A stretch of 64,000 bases of DNA, from assembly GCA_963751395.1 (NCBI GenBank), contig CAVVUC010000002.1, positions 1,736,001-1,800,000 of the forward strand, written 5' to 3'. The notes under the pieces were generated by a model. It did no database searches, was not told where the DNA came from, and saw nothing but the letters and a program-made list of their open reading frames with translations. This document shows positions 45,292 to 55,092 of this stretch, piece after piece (the stretch's first letter is position 1; every line of letters starts with the position of its first letter). The stretch is from CAVVUC01 sp963751395. GTDB lineage: Bacteria; Verrucomicrobiota; Verrucomicrobiia; Chthoniobacterales; Chthoniobacteraceae. A program made the translations under genes and the position numbers.

Positions 45292-45427
45292 AGCTGGCCG
45301 GGCTGCCTTAACTTTCTCCCCGGCTGCGCAAACCCGCCGGCGCTCCGTGCGGCCCGAACGCATTCGTCGTTTCATCAAGAACTCGTTTGACAACGGTAAG
45401 CCGCCGTATGATCAATGGCATTGAGCA

Positions 45428-45439
45428 TTAGGAGCCTAA
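45428..45439. promoter_or_regulatory. SlyA-like 12-bp operator candidate overlapping the marR ribosome binding site
   Basis: TTAGGAGCCTAA is a perfect inverted repeat of 5 bp with a 2-bp centre. It matches the TTAG-N4-CTAA form of the published SlyA recognition sequence TTAGCAAGCTAA. Its inner part, AGGAG (45430-45434), is also the likely ribosome binding site of the MarR gene at 45446. The 45292-45427 stretch also has a TTGACA (45387-45392) with no well-placed -10. Confidence 0.45.
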
Positions 45440-45445
45440 CAGATT

Positions 45446-45985
45446 ATGCCGTTATTGATGTTGAAAGATTTGCCGCGATACGAGTGCCTGCTCAAGGCGG
45501 CGGAGCGTCACCCGAGCCTGGACCCGACGGCGGCGGAAGCGTTCCTGCACCTGCTCCGGACGGGTGACGAGGTGTTTGCGGCGAAGAGCCGTTTCCTCGC
45601 GGGGTATCACATCAGCCAGGGGCGTTTCACCGTGCTCATGCTGCTGAACCGCTGCATGAATGAACCCTGCACGCCGGCGGCGCTCGCCGATGAATCGCTC
45701 GTGACCCGCGCAACAATGACAGGCCTGATCGACACGCTCGAAAAGGACGGACTGGTCATTCGCGAGGCGGCTGCGGACGATCGCCGCACGATTCTGGTGC
45801 GTCTGACAAAGCAGGGAGAAGCGTTCCTGAAACTGATGCTGCCCGATTATTTCCAGTCCGTGTCGGCAATCATCCAGCCCTTGAGCGAAAACGAGAGGAA
45901 GCATCTCGTGCGTCTGCTCCAAAAAATTCAAAACGGTTTGGCGCAGCCTCAACCATCCAGGGCGCCGGCGGCTGCATCGGTCTGA
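45446..45985 (+). CDS. MarR-family transcriptional regulator
   Basis: 179 residues. The winged-helix core shows LSQGRFTVLMLLNRCMNEPCTPAALADESLVTRATMTGLIDTLEKDGLVIREAAADDRRTILVRLTKQG, with the recognition helix and the DDRR wing motif. The N-terminal helix region precedes it. It sits between the TolC gene and the adaptor, so it is likely to control the efflux operon. The operator candidate is just upstream of its start. Confidence 0.85.
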   Translation: MPLLMLKDLPRYECLLKAAERHPSLDPTAAEAFLHLLRTGDEVFAAKSRFLAGYHISQGRFTVLMLLNRCMNEPCTPAALADESLVTRATMTGLIDTLEKDGLVIREAAADDRRTILVRLTKQGEAFLKLMLPDYFQSVSAIIQPLSENERKHLVRLLQKIQNGLAQPQPSRAPAAASV

Positions 45986-46001
45986 ACCCTCCTTTATTTC
46001 T

Positions 46002-47129
46002 ATGTGGAAACGAATGATCGTCATGTTGGTGCTGGTGCTCCTGTTCATCGCAGGGATCGCCGTATGGAAAGTCTTCCAGATCAAGGCGGCCATTGCGATG
46101 GGCGCAAAGTTCGCGCCGCCGCCCGCCGCCGTCACCACGACGCGCGCGAAAACCGTGACGTGGCAGCCGGTGCTGAATGCCGTCGGGTCGTTGAAGGCGG
46201 TGAACGGCGTCGTTGTCAGCACCGATCTGCCGGGGATTGTGTCGCAGATTTCATTCGAGTCCGGCGTCGAGGTGAAAAAGGGAGACCTGTTGCTCAAGCT
46301 CGATACGCGGCAGGAGGAAGCGCAGCTCCGTTCCGCGGAGGCGAAATGGGACCTCACGAAAGCCAATCTCGATCGCCAGCGCAGTCTTGTGTCGAAGAAC
46401 GTCGCCGCGCAATCCGACTTCGACACGGCGACGAGCGAATCCCGCCAGGCGGCGGCGGCGGTGGAGGATGCAAAGGCGTTGATTGCCCGCAAGACGATCC
46501 TTGCTCCGTTCGACGGGCTTCTCGGCATTCGCATGGTGAACGTGGGCCAGTATCTGAACGTCGGCGCATCAATCGTCCCGCTGCAATCCCTCGATCCGAT
46601 CTACGTCGAGTTTGCCGTGCCTCAGCAGCAGATGGGTCAAATCGCGGTCGGAAAAAAACTGCGCTTCACGGTGTCGGGAATTTCGGGCCAGGCATTCGAA
46701 GGCGAGATCACCGCGATCGATTCGCGGGTCGATGAAAGCACGCGCAACATCACGGTCCAGGGCACGGTTCCGAATGCCGATCGCAAACTGCGTCCCGGGA
46801 TGTATGCCGATATCGAAGTGATTCTGCCTGAAAACAAAGGCGTCATTGTTTTGCCGGCGTCCTCAATCAATTACGCACCGTATGGCGATTCGGTGTTCAT
46901 CGTGACAAACGGGAAACTGCCCGATGGCACAGCGGCCAGGGTGGTGGAGCAGCATGTGGTCAAGCTCGGAGCGACCCGCGGCGACCAGGTGGCGATTGCG
47001 TCCGGACTCAAGGGAGGCGAGGAAGTTGTCACCTCGGGAGTTTTCAAGCTGCGCGGAGGCGCGCCGGTGCAGGTGAACAACAGCGTCCAGCCCGGTGACG
47101 AGCCGAATCCGAAACCGCCGGAGACGTGA
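46002..47129 (+). CDS. RND efflux periplasmic adaptor (membrane fusion protein)
   Basis: 375 residues. An N-terminal anchor (MIVMLVLVLLFIAGIAVWKVFQI) is followed by the barrel-sandwich segment with GSLKAVNGVVVSTDLPGIVSQISFESGVEVKKGDLLLKLDTRQEEAQL. A coiled-coil hairpin (AEAKWDLTKANLDRQRSLVSKNVAAQSDFD) and the beta-barrel and membrane-proximal parts (QYLNVGASIVPLQ; VIVLPASSINYAPYGDSVFIV) follow. It joins the inner-membrane pump to the TolC duct. 16 nt separate it from marR. Confidence 0.9.
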   Translation: MWKRMIVMLVLVLLFIAGIAVWKVFQIKAAIAMGAKFAPPPAAVTTTRAKTVTWQPVLNAVGSLKAVNGVVVSTDLPGIVSQISFESGVEVKKGDLLLKLDTRQEEAQLRSAEAKWDLTKANLDRQRSLVSKNVAAQSDFDTATSESRQAAAAVEDAKALIARKTILAPFDGLLGIRMVNVGQYLNVGASIVPLQSLDPIYVEFAVPQQQMGQIAVGKKLRFTVSGISGQAFEGEITAIDSRVDESTRNITVQGTVPNADRKLRPGMYADIEVILPENKGVIVLPASSINYAPYGDSVFIVTNGKLPDGTAARVVEQHVVKLGATRGDQVAIASGLKGGEEVVTSGVFKLRGGAPVQVNNSVQPGDEPNPKPPET

Positions 47130-47139
47130 TGGAAAGTAA

Positions 47140-47239
47140 TGACGAAATCCAAATGACGAATGACGAATTAACGCCTCCGAAAAAAGTGCCTGCAACGAAG
47201 TCCGTGACGCCTTCGTCATTCGTCATTCGTCATTCTTCA
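47140..47239. repeat. Heptanucleotide repeat arranged as an inverted repeat
   Basis: The left side has TGACGAA units (47140-47146, 47154-47160, 47161-47167); the right side has TTCGTCA units (47212-47218, 47219-47225, 47226-47232) and a variant TTCTTCA. The 17-base arms 47152-47168 and 47218-47234 are exact reverse complements. The structure lies between the adaptor and pump genes and may form a long hairpin in the mRNA. Confidence 0.75.
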
Positions 47240-47244
47240 TTTGC

Positions 47245-50200
47245 ATGAACTTCACCGACCTCTTCATCCGCCGGCCGGTCGTCGCGACGGTCGTCAACCT
47301 GATCATCCTGCTCGCCGGCTTTCAGGCGATCCGGACACTGAATGTCCGACAGTATCCGCGCAGCGACATCGCGGTCATCAACGTCAAAACCGTTTACGTC
47401 GGCGCGAATGCGGACCTCGTGCGCGGCTTCATCAGCACGCCTCTGGAGCGCGTGATCGCGAGCGCCGACGGCATCGACTACATCGAGTCGCAGAGTGCGC
47501 AGGGGCGCAGCACCATCACGGTGCATTTGAAACTCAACTACGACACCAACGCCGCGCTCACGCAGATTCAGGCGAAGGTGGCGCAGGTGCGCAACGATCT
47601 CCCGCCCGAGGCCGAGGCGCCGGTCATCGACGTGCAGACGAGCGACAACCAGTTCGCGTCGATGTATCTCAGCTTTTACGCCGACAACCTCGACCAAAAC
47701 CAGATCACCGATTATCTGACGCGCGTCGTCCAGCCGAAGCTCACGGCGGTGAGCGGCGTGCAGCGCGCGGATATTCTCGGAGCGCGGACGTTTGCGATGC
47801 GAATCTGGCTCAAGCCCGATCGCATGGCGGCGCTGAATGTTTCGCCTTCCGAAATCCGGATCGCGCTGGCCGCGAACAATTATCTCTCCGCCGTCGGCGC
47901 GACGAAAGGTTCGATGATTTCCGTGAACCTCGTCGCGAACACCGATCTCCGCACTCCGGACGAATTCCGCCAGCTCGTCATCCGGCAGAAAAATGGCACG
48001 ATCATCCGGCTGCAGGATCTCGCCGATGTCACGCTTGGCGCGGAAAGCTACGACGAGGACGTCCGCTTTTCCGGCCAGAAGGCGACGTTCATGGGGGTCT
48101 GGGTTTTGCCGACCTCGAACTCGCTCGACGTGATCAAGGCCGTGCGCGGAGTGATTCCGGACATCGAACGGCAGCTTCCCGCCGGCATGAAGGTGGGCAT
48201 TCCGTACGATGCGACGCGCTACATCGATGAAGCGCTGCACGAGGTGATGGACACGCTCGGCGAAACGTTGCTCATCGTCGTGATCGTCATCTTCCTGTTT
48301 CTGGGCTCGCTCCGTTCGATCATCATTCCCGTCGTCGCGATTCCGATTTCGTTGGTTGGCGCGGCGTTTCTGATGTTGATCTTCGGCTTCACGCTGAACC
48401 TCCTCACGCTTCTGGCCATCGTGCTTTCCGTCGGTCTCGTGGTGGATGATGCCATCGTCGTCGTGGAAAATGTCGAGCGCCACCTTGCGGAGGGCATGAA
48501 GCCGTTCGATGCGGCGATCAAAGGGGCCCGCGAACTCTTCGGGCCGATCATCGCCATGACCATCACGCTCGCCGCCGTCTATGCGCCGATCGGCATTCAG
48601 GGCGGATTGACCGGCACGCTCTTTCGCGAATTCGCGTTTACTCTGGCGGGCGCGGTCCTGGTTTCCGGCGTCGTCGCACTCACGTTGTCGCCGATGATGT
48701 CCGCGCAACTGCTTCGCGACGGCGACTCGCATCGCGGCTACGCGGGCTGGATCAACAAGCGCTTCGACGGGTTGCGCTGCAAGTATGCCAGCGTGCTCGC
48801 AAGCACGCTCCGCTGGCGTCCGGTGACGATCACGCTGGCCGTCATCGTGGTCCTGCTGATGTTCCCGTTCTTTCTTTTCTCGCCGAATGAACTCGCGCCA
48901 AAGGAGGATCAGGGCGTGGTCTTTGGCATCGTGCAGGCAGCGCCGAATTCCACCATCGACCAGACAACGATCTACACCGAAATGGTGAACGATGTTTTCA
49001 AATCGTTCCCGGAAACGGCGGAGACATTTCAGGTGACAAGCCCCACGTTCGGATTTTCGGGCATGGTGACAAAACCGTGGAGCGAACGGAAAAGATCGAC
49101 ACAGGAAGTCGTTGGCGAGGTTTTCGGCAAGACCGGGGCGATTCCCGGCGTGCGCGTGATCGCGACCACGCCTCCACCGCTGCCGGGGGGCGGACAGTTT
49201 CCCGTCGAGTTCGCCATCGCATCGACCGCAGAGCCGCGGGAGCTTCTGGACTTCGCAAACCAGCTCGTGGCGAAAGCAATGGCGAGCGGCTACTTCATGT
49301 TTGCCGACACCGACCTGAAATTCGACCAGCCCCAAACCGAGATTGTTTTCGATCGCGACAAGGTGGCGTCGCTCGGATTGAACCTGCAGCAGGTCGGCGC
49401 GGACCTTGGCACCATGCTCGGCGGCAATTACGTGAACCGATTCAGCATCCAGGGCCGGAGCTACAAGGTCATTCCGCAGGTCACGCGCACGGAGCGGTTG
49501 AACGCGGATCAGTTGAAGAATTTCTACGTCAGCGGGCCCGAGGGGAAGTTGGTGCAGCTTTCGACTTTTGCGACGATGAAATCCACGACCGAGCCGAGAA
49601 CCCTGAACCGGTTTCAGCAATTGAACGCCGCGAAAATTCAGGGGGCGATCCGGCCCGGGGTCACGCTGGATCAAGCCCTGAAGCTGCTCGAAGCGGAGGC
49701 GGCGAAGATTTTACCGAAAGGTTTCTCGATCGACTACGCGGGCGAGGCGAGGCAGTTGCGTGTGGAGGGAAGCAAGCTCACCACCACGCTTTTCCTGTCG
49801 TTCATTCTGATTTTCCTCGTGCTTGCCGCGCAGTTCGAGAGCTTCCGCGATCCGTTCATCATCCTCTTCGGCTCGGTGCCGCTCGCGTTGTCGGGATCGC
49901 TGCTGTTCAGCTTTCTCGGATTTACCTCGCTGAACATCTATAGCCAGGTCGGCCTGATCACGCTGGTCGGCCTCGTGTCGAAAAACGGAATTCTCATCGT
50001 CGAGTTCGCGAACAAGCTTCAGGAGTCCGGCACCGACAAACTCAAAGCCGTGATCGAGGCGTCGAGCACGCGGTTGCGCCCGATTCTGATGACCTCGATG
50101 GCGACGGTGTTCGGCCATTTTCCTCTGGTGCTCGCGCGCGGTCCCGGTGCCGGCGCGCGCAACAGCATCGGCATCGTGCTGGTTTCCGGCATGATCATCG

Positions 50201-50328
50201 GAACGATCTTCACGCTCTTTGTCGTGCCGTCCATCTACATGCTCGTCGCCGCCGATCGCAACAAAGGCCGCGAACCCGCAGAAGCCTCGCCCGACGAAGA
50301 GCCGGAGCTGGAACCGGTCGAGGCTTAA
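47245..50328 (+). CDS. RND (HAE1-type) multidrug efflux pump
   Basis: 1027 residues, the usual length of AcrB/MexF proteins, with 12 membrane helices. N-terminus FIRRPVVATVVNLIILLAGFQAIRTL. The proton-relay acidic pair in helix 4 is in VLSVGLVVDDAIVVVENVERH, and the second half mirrors it with LITLVGLVSKNGILIVEFAN. The large periplasmic loops are present. Works with the adaptor and TolC duct encoded upstream to expel drugs or other toxic compounds; substrates unknown. Confidence 0.92.
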   Translation: MNFTDLFIRRPVVATVVNLIILLAGFQAIRTLNVRQYPRSDIAVINVKTVYVGANADLVRGFISTPLERVIASADGIDYIESQSAQGRSTITVHLKLNYDTNAALTQIQAKVAQVRNDLPPEAEAPVIDVQTSDNQFASMYLSFYADNLDQNQITDYLTRVVQPKLTAVSGVQRADILGARTFAMRIWLKPDRMAALNVSPSEIRIALAANNYLSAVGATKGSMISVNLVANTDLRTPDEFRQLVIRQKNGTIIRLQDLADVTLGAESYDEDVRFSGQKATFMGVWVLPTSNSLDVIKAVRGVIPDIERQLPAGMKVGIPYDATRYIDEALHEVMDTLGETLLIVVIVIFLFLGSLRSIIIPVVAIPISLVGAAFLMLIFGFTLNLLTLLAIVLSVGLVVDDAIVVVENVERHLAEGMKPFDAAIKGARELFGPIIAMTITLAAVYAPIGIQGGLTGTLFREFAFTLAGAVLVSGVVALTLSPMMSAQLLRDGDSHRGYAGWINKRFDGLRCKYASVLASTLRWRPVTITLAVIVVLLMFPFFLFSPNELAPKEDQGVVFGIVQAAPNSTIDQTTIYTEMVNDVFKSFPETAETFQVTSPTFGFSGMVTKPWSERKRSTQEVVGEVFGKTGAIPGVRVIATTPPPLPGGGQFPVEFAIASTAEPRELLDFANQLVAKAMASGYFMFADTDLKFDQPQTEIVFDRDKVASLGLNLQQVGADLGTMLGGNYVNRFSIQGRSYKVIPQVTRTERLNADQLKNFYVSGPEGKLVQLSTFATMKSTTEPRTLNRFQQLNAAKIQGAIRPGVTLDQALKLLEAEAAKILPKGFSIDYAGEARQLRVEGSKLTTTLFLSFILIFLVLAAQFESFRDPFIILFGSVPLALSGSLLFSFLGFTSLNIYSQVGLITLVGLVSKNGILIVEFANKLQESGTDKLKAVIEASSTRLRPILMTSMATVFGHFPLVLARGPGAGARNSIGIVLVSGMIIGTIFTLFVVPSIYMLVAADRNKGREPAEASPDEEPELEPVEA

Positions 50329-50344
50329 AACAAGACCCTGTAAG

Positions 50345-53300
50345 CTAAACTAAGTTTAACAACGCGGTAATTTCAGATGGCTTCTTTACAAGCCGGTAAG
50401 ACCACTCACCGAAAGAGCCTTCGCTGTTCACGGCCTTAATCCACCGCTCGGCTGCGGCACCCTTCACTTCTTCGAGCGGATCGAAACCCTTTGTTTCCAA
50501 AATAACATGCCGCATCGGTTCCCCTTGGAGGCGGATCAAAAAGTCAGGCACGTAGTCGTGCATCTGGCCATTGTGAAGATACGGGATGGCGAAGCCAAGT
50601 CCGGCATTCTTCACAAAAGCTTCCGCCCTCGCATGTGTGTCTATAAAATAGGCAGCCGTTTGCTCCCATTTCTTTGTATCAGCAACCACATAGTTCACAT
50701 GGCTCTTCATTACCTCACGAACATCGCGGCTTGTCCAAAAATCCACCTCGCTCGTGGAGCCGGCACCACGGTTTGCTTCGTAGCGGGGAATTTCGGGTGC
50801 GTCACCGCTGGCGACATCTCCGTGGATGGATTCCACCAACACCTCGACCAGCCACCCATAGTAAGGGGCGAAATGAAGATCGCGAAGATCACCCGGCGCT
50901 TGCATCACGACTTCCTCGCGAACATAGCGGTCCACGATCGAAACCATCTGCGGAAATAAAACCTGTGTCGGCACATTACAATCGCGCTGTTCGATGAAGT
51001 CTTTTGTCAAGGTGCGGGCGACATCGAAAACAAGCTCTTGCACGCGCAAGTGCGATCTTTGTTCGTTCAACGAAATCTTATCCACACGGCCCGGCCCAAG
51101 CAGTGAAGATCGCCCACGGTTGTTGACGTTCAAACCCTTGACCTCAACCTCTGGCGGGATTTGATCTGGCTTGATCAAGACGGACGGCACCTTGTCCCAA
51201 TCCAATGTGACGCGGTTGCGAACTGCCTGCGTGTAACCTTCCACCCGAGGAAACTTGATTTCCAAATGCGCGCGCTGCGGAAGCGCATGCACATGATGAC
51301 GCTTGACCGGCGGTGGCGGTGTTACGCCGGTGTTCGCCTTGAACGGCACAACCTCAAACGGAACGCCGAAAACCTTCGCCACCTCCTCGCGCATCAACCC
51401 CGTTGTCTCATCCAACTCATAACTCGCCCGGCGAAGTCCACGACCCACAACCTGCTCGCACAACAGTTGCGACATGAAAGGTCGCAACCCAATGATATGA
51501 GTCACCGTATTACAATCCCAGCCCTCCGTCAGCATCGCAACGCTGACAATGCACCGGACATCACGCCCCGGCGGATGAAGCGGTCGCTCCAGCTTCGTCG
51601 CTAGTTCAGGAAAGCCGGGTGGGTAAATTGGCAGCCCTTGAGCATCCATCGGCCACCAACTCTTGCCCACCGTATCGAGAGTAAAACGCATCCACTGCGA
51701 CTCATCTCCTTTGGCTTCGCCTGTGTCCGTCTCATGCACCACTTTTGAGTGAACGATAATCGTGTTTTGCTTTGTCGCCGTGTTGCGGAAACCTTCGATT
51801 TTCGCCGGAGGAATACCCGTCGGGCACTTGCCATTCGCCAGCCAATCGTAAACCACATTGGCCAGCGCGGTGTTTTTGCAAACAAGAATGAACACAGGCG
51901 GGCGTGATTCACCATTTTGTTCCCAAGAATCGCGCTCCGCCTCCCACAAGCCCGCTAGCATGCCGATTGGCGTATGCGCCCATTTCAAAACAGCCTCGGG
52001 TTTCGGAGCGGCATGTTTGCCGCCTCGCTCCGCAGGGGTAAGTCGGCCCGGTTGAAGAATCCAGCGCCAGATGTTGAAGTAGCCGGGAATCTCTGCACCG
52101 GTCGTGTCGCGAACGGCGAGTTGAGGAATCTTCACCAACCCCGATTCAATCGCGTCCATCAGGCTGAAGTCGCTGACCACCCACGGAAAAGGACGGTTGG
52201 TCTGCTGTCCTACTCGCCCAAGAAAGTAAGGCGTGGCTGAAAGATCCACGCAAAAATTGATTCCGCGCAGTTTTTGAATGCGATCCAAGCCATCTATCCA
52301 AACCGTTGCTTCCTTGAAGAACTCGGCAGCTTCTTCATCTTCGCCAAATTCGTCCTCTTCATCCTCGTCTGGCTCGTCTTTCTTGATGCGATAGGCGTGA
52401 TGCGCCTCATCGTTCATGAGGAGAATGTTTTGTTTGCCGCCGATGTCCCGGCCAAGGATGCGCTCAATCAGCTTCGCATCGCTCTCCACATAACGGCGGC
52501 TGCGCACTTTGATGGCCATATCCTGATCGGGATCTCCCTCGACAAGTTCCAACATGCCGTTGGCAAGTTGCTGCCGAATAGTCTCGCGAGTAAGAAAGCG
52601 CGTGCCGCGTTTCGTGTCGTTCTTTTCTCCGATGCGAACCGTCTCCGTAGTCAGCACTTCCCGTCCGCGCTTCACCACCTTCGCAGCATTCCCTTCGTTC
52701 ACCGCTTGCGGCTCGAATACATGCCAGTTCGTGACAATGAGTTTTCCTTGGCGCATCCGTTCCATCAGGTGGCCGGGCACGAGGTCGCGGGTGCGATAAA
52801 GGCTTGCTTCGCCCAGCTCCGGATCCAGTTCCCGGCAGCGGTCGCGGATGGTCACATTCGGAACCACCACGAGCACGACATCGGAGAAACGCGAGTCACT
52901 TCGGTCGTTGACCTTGTTGAGAATACTCCACGCAGCCACCATCCCCATGACGGTTGTCTTGCCTGCTCCGGTTGCCATCTTGCAGGCGTAGCGCAGAAAT
53001 CCGGCGAAGCCTTCCGCCTTGCGGTCGTCGCTCGGCTCGTCGCGGGGAATCTCGATGCCTTGACGAAAATCCGACCGTGCTTCGGTCAGGAAAATAATGG
53101 TTTCCGCCGCTTCGATCTGCGCGTAGAACAAACGCTTCTCGCGCCCGTCCCGCTGCCAGTGCTGGAGCAGTTCCAGCGATGTCCGCGTAACTCCCGCATA
53201 ACCACTCTCACGCCACGCTTTCACCCGCTCGCGAATGCGGTTCACCAGCTTCATCTCTATGGCTAGTCCCCCTCGCTGTTCCGAGTCCTTGGCTGGCTCG

Positions 53301-53431
53301 CGGTAAAAATAAAGCGCCGGGCGTCGGGTCGGACGCCGCTCGGCAGGTTGACCTTCTAAAATCCACCAGTGTTCTTTTGGTTCCTCAAAAGGAGAACAAA
53401 GGATAGGGCTTGGAACCTCGAAGTTGCTCAT
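50345..53431 (-). CDS. Type III restriction-like helicase-nuclease (BPTD_3080-like)
   Basis: 1028 residues. Walker A in CKMATGAGKTTVMGMVAAW, Walker B and helicase motif II in LLMNDEAHHAYRIKK, and a C-terminal helicase half with VAMLTEGWDCNTVTHIIGLRPFMSQLLCEQVVGRGLRRASY. The last 150 residues (YVPDFLIRLQGEPMRHVILETKGFD) hold a PD-(D/E)xK-type nuclease signature. The N-terminus FEVPSPILCSPFEEPKEHWWI is typical of a restriction subgroup. Last gene of a three-gene unit, overlapping the ATPase gene by 4 bp. Confidence 0.85.
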   Translation of the reverse strand: MSNFEVPSPILCSPFEEPKEHWWILEGQPAERRPTRRPALYFYREPAKDSEQRGGLAIEMKLVNRIRERVKAWRESGYAGVTRTSLELLQHWQRDGREKRLFYAQIEAAETIIFLTEARSDFRQGIEIPRDEPSDDRKAEGFAGFLRYACKMATGAGKTTVMGMVAAWSILNKVNDRSDSRFSDVVLVVVPNVTIRDRCRELDPELGEASLYRTRDLVPGHLMERMRQGKLIVTNWHVFEPQAVNEGNAAKVVKRGREVLTTETVRIGEKNDTKRGTRFLTRETIRQQLANGMLELVEGDPDQDMAIKVRSRRYVESDAKLIERILGRDIGGKQNILLMNDEAHHAYRIKKDEPDEDEEDEFGEDEEAAEFFKEATVWIDGLDRIQKLRGINFCVDLSATPYFLGRVGQQTNRPFPWVVSDFSLMDAIESGLVKIPQLAVRDTTGAEIPGYFNIWRWILQPGRLTPAERGGKHAAPKPEAVLKWAHTPIGMLAGLWEAERDSWEQNGESRPPVFILVCKNTALANVVYDWLANGKCPTGIPPAKIEGFRNTATKQNTIIVHSKVVHETDTGEAKGDESQWMRFTLDTVGKSWWPMDAQGLPIYPPGFPELATKLERPLHPPGRDVRCIVSVAMLTEGWDCNTVTHIIGLRPFMSQLLCEQVVGRGLRRASYELDETTGLMREEVAKVFGVPFEVVPFKANTGVTPPPPVKRHHVHALPQRAHLEIKFPRVEGYTQAVRNRVTLDWDKVPSVLIKPDQIPPEVEVKGLNVNNRGRSSLLGPGRVDKISLNEQRSHLRVQELVFDVARTLTKDFIEQRDCNVPTQVLFPQMVSIVDRYVREEVVMQAPGDLRDLHFAPYYGWLVEVLVESIHGDVASGDAPEIPRYEANRGAGSTSEVDFWTSRDVREVMKSHVNYVVADTKKWEQTAAYFIDTHARAEAFVKNAGLGFAIPYLHNGQMHDYVPDFLIRLQGEPMRHVILETKGFDPLEEVKGAAAERWIKAVNSEGSFGEWSYRLVKKPSEITALLNLV

Positions 53432-55092
53432 AGCCCGAACGCCTGCTGGATGAAGTCCAGTTTCTCTCTCACCTCGGGATGTATTTCGTTCTGCGTCATT
53501 GAAGCTGCGATTTGGTCAAATTCGGTATAGTCGGAACCGTGAATACCGCAATCTTGCAGGAGGGCTCCGACTATTTCAGTTCGCGCCTTTGTCGTCTTGA
53601 AATAGTTTTCAACCAGAGCCGGAGGCTTGAACGGATTGGCATAAAACTTCTCGGTTAGATCTTCACCAAACTGCTTCACAAAAAATCCCCGCACAAGTTC
53701 CGAAACGTCAGCCGATACTTGGAAAGCGATATACATCGAAAGAGCATTGGGATGCACGAGATAGCTCTCGGTCTCATATCGGCTCCAGGCGATCCTATTC
53801 ATTGCAGCTGCTACCGGACTGCCGCTTCGGGGAATGTCCCTGGCCTTGCCATCTGCATCAATGAGCCGGATAGCCGTTAAATCGTTTCGAACGAGCTTCA
53901 ATGCTTGGTAATGATCTTCTGCCTTGATACCTGAGCCCATGTCTCTGGTCTCCCAAACCAACGGCTTCCAGAATGGCTCGCGTTCCAAGTATTCCAGCGC
54001 CGGATGCTTTAGCGTCCGAGCCCAAGCCCGGAGTAGGTTTAGATCTGTGTAGCCTTCCAAATACATCACACCTTTTGCCGTGAGCGCTTGAACGATATCG
54101 ACCTGTTCCAATACTCCCATTGCGCGGGCAAGTTGATCCCGTTCCGCGACTGATGCGAGCCGCCTGGGCGGCCCCATCATCACCAATAATCGCTCCGGAG
54201 GCACTGACCGAAAGATAACCTCAGAGTGCGTCGCAAGAATGATTTGGCTCTTTTGCATGGCGGCAACAGCACGGAGTTCCGAAAAAATAGTGTCTTGCAG
54301 GAAGACATGCAGATGAGCATCCGGCTCATCGATAAGCAACACGCTTCCAGGTCGGGTGTGGAGGCACGCGAGAAGAAGCAGCACCTGATGAAAGCCACTG
54401 CCAGCACTCATTACGTCGAGAGCAAATGCGTCAGTCGGACGCTTGAATTCACAGACGATCTGTCCACCCGGCGTTTGCGGAACGAGCAGATCAACACCGA
54501 ACAACCTCTGCACGCATTGGCAGAGTTGATCCCACCTATTTCCACGCGATACCTCCAATAGAAGGTTTCTAAGAACTGAGCCAGGACGTTGCCGTCCTAA
54601 CAATGTGCGAATCCACTCAGGGTTGTTGATCGCGCCTTCTTCGATCTCGAGGCCATCGACGCTTGAAACGTAGGCGACACTTAGCCCAGCGCTTTGGACA
54701 ACTTCTCGCGGAGTATCTTTATGAGGGCGCAAGTAAATTTGTTCCGTGCTGTCCGCAGACAGCTCCATGCATAGCTTCCAACCTTCCTCGGTAGTTACTT
54801 CGATTTCCACCGCGCCGGAGTAGTCGCGGTCGTGCCACAGCAAATCGAAGGACCGCAGCGGAACCGCGTTGAATGCTTGGCGGGAGATCGGTTTTCGTGA
54901 GTATGCACCTTTGTGCTTATTGGGGTCATTGAGCAATTTCCATTGCTCGAAAGCCAAAGCCCACGCTGCCACCGCTTGCAGCACCGTTGTTTTTCCCGAG
55001 TTGTTTTGACCGGCTAAAACGATGTTTCCACCGAGCGGGAAAGTCTCCGTTTCAAACCTCTTGAACCGCCGCAGAACGACTTCCTTGATCAT
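53428..55092 (-). CDS. OLD-like AAA ATPase with TOPRIM-type region
   Basis: 554 residues. Walker A in VLAGQNNSGKTTVLQAVAAW (about 26-45) and the ABC-like D-loop region VLLIDEPDAHLHVFLQ with an H-loop further on (ILATHSEVIF). The C-terminal half begins GVMYLEGYTDLNLLRAWA, consistent with a TOPRIM metal site (Glu, then Asp in DADGKARD). The OLD group couples ATP hydrolysis to nuclease activity. Sits between the methyltransferase and the helicase, with 4-bp overlaps on both sides. Confidence 0.75.
   Translation of the reverse strand: MIKEVVLRRFKRFETETFPLGGNIVLAGQNNSGKTTVLQAVAAWALAFEQWKLLNDPNKHKGAYSRKPISRQAFNAVPLRSFDLLWHDRDYSGAVEIEVTTEEGWKLCMELSADSTEQIYLRPHKDTPREVVQSAGLSVAYVSSVDGLEIEEGAINNPEWIRTLLGRQRPGSVLRNLLLEVSRGNRWDQLCQCVQRLFGVDLLVPQTPGGQIVCEFKRPTDAFALDVMSAGSGFHQVLLLLACLHTRPGSVLLIDEPDAHLHVFLQDTIFSELRAVAAMQKSQIILATHSEVIFRSVPPERLLVMMGPPRRLASVAERDQLARAMGVLEQVDIVQALTAKGVMYLEGYTDLNLLRAWARTLKHPALEYLEREPFWKPLVWETRDMGSGIKAEDHYQALKLVRNDLTAIRLIDADGKARDIPRSGSPVAAAMNRIAWSRYETESYLVHPNALSMYIAFQVSADVSELVRGFFVKQFGEDLTEKFYANPFKPPALVENYFKTTKARTEIVGALLQDCGIHGSDYTEFDQIAASMTQNEIHPEVREKLDFIQQAFGL

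Noticed and set aside
47230..49674. Long antisense open frame (814 codons) opposite the RND pump gene
   Set aside because: It mirrors a clear RND pump frame; GC-rich codons often leave the opposite strand open. Its product is low in recognisable motifs.
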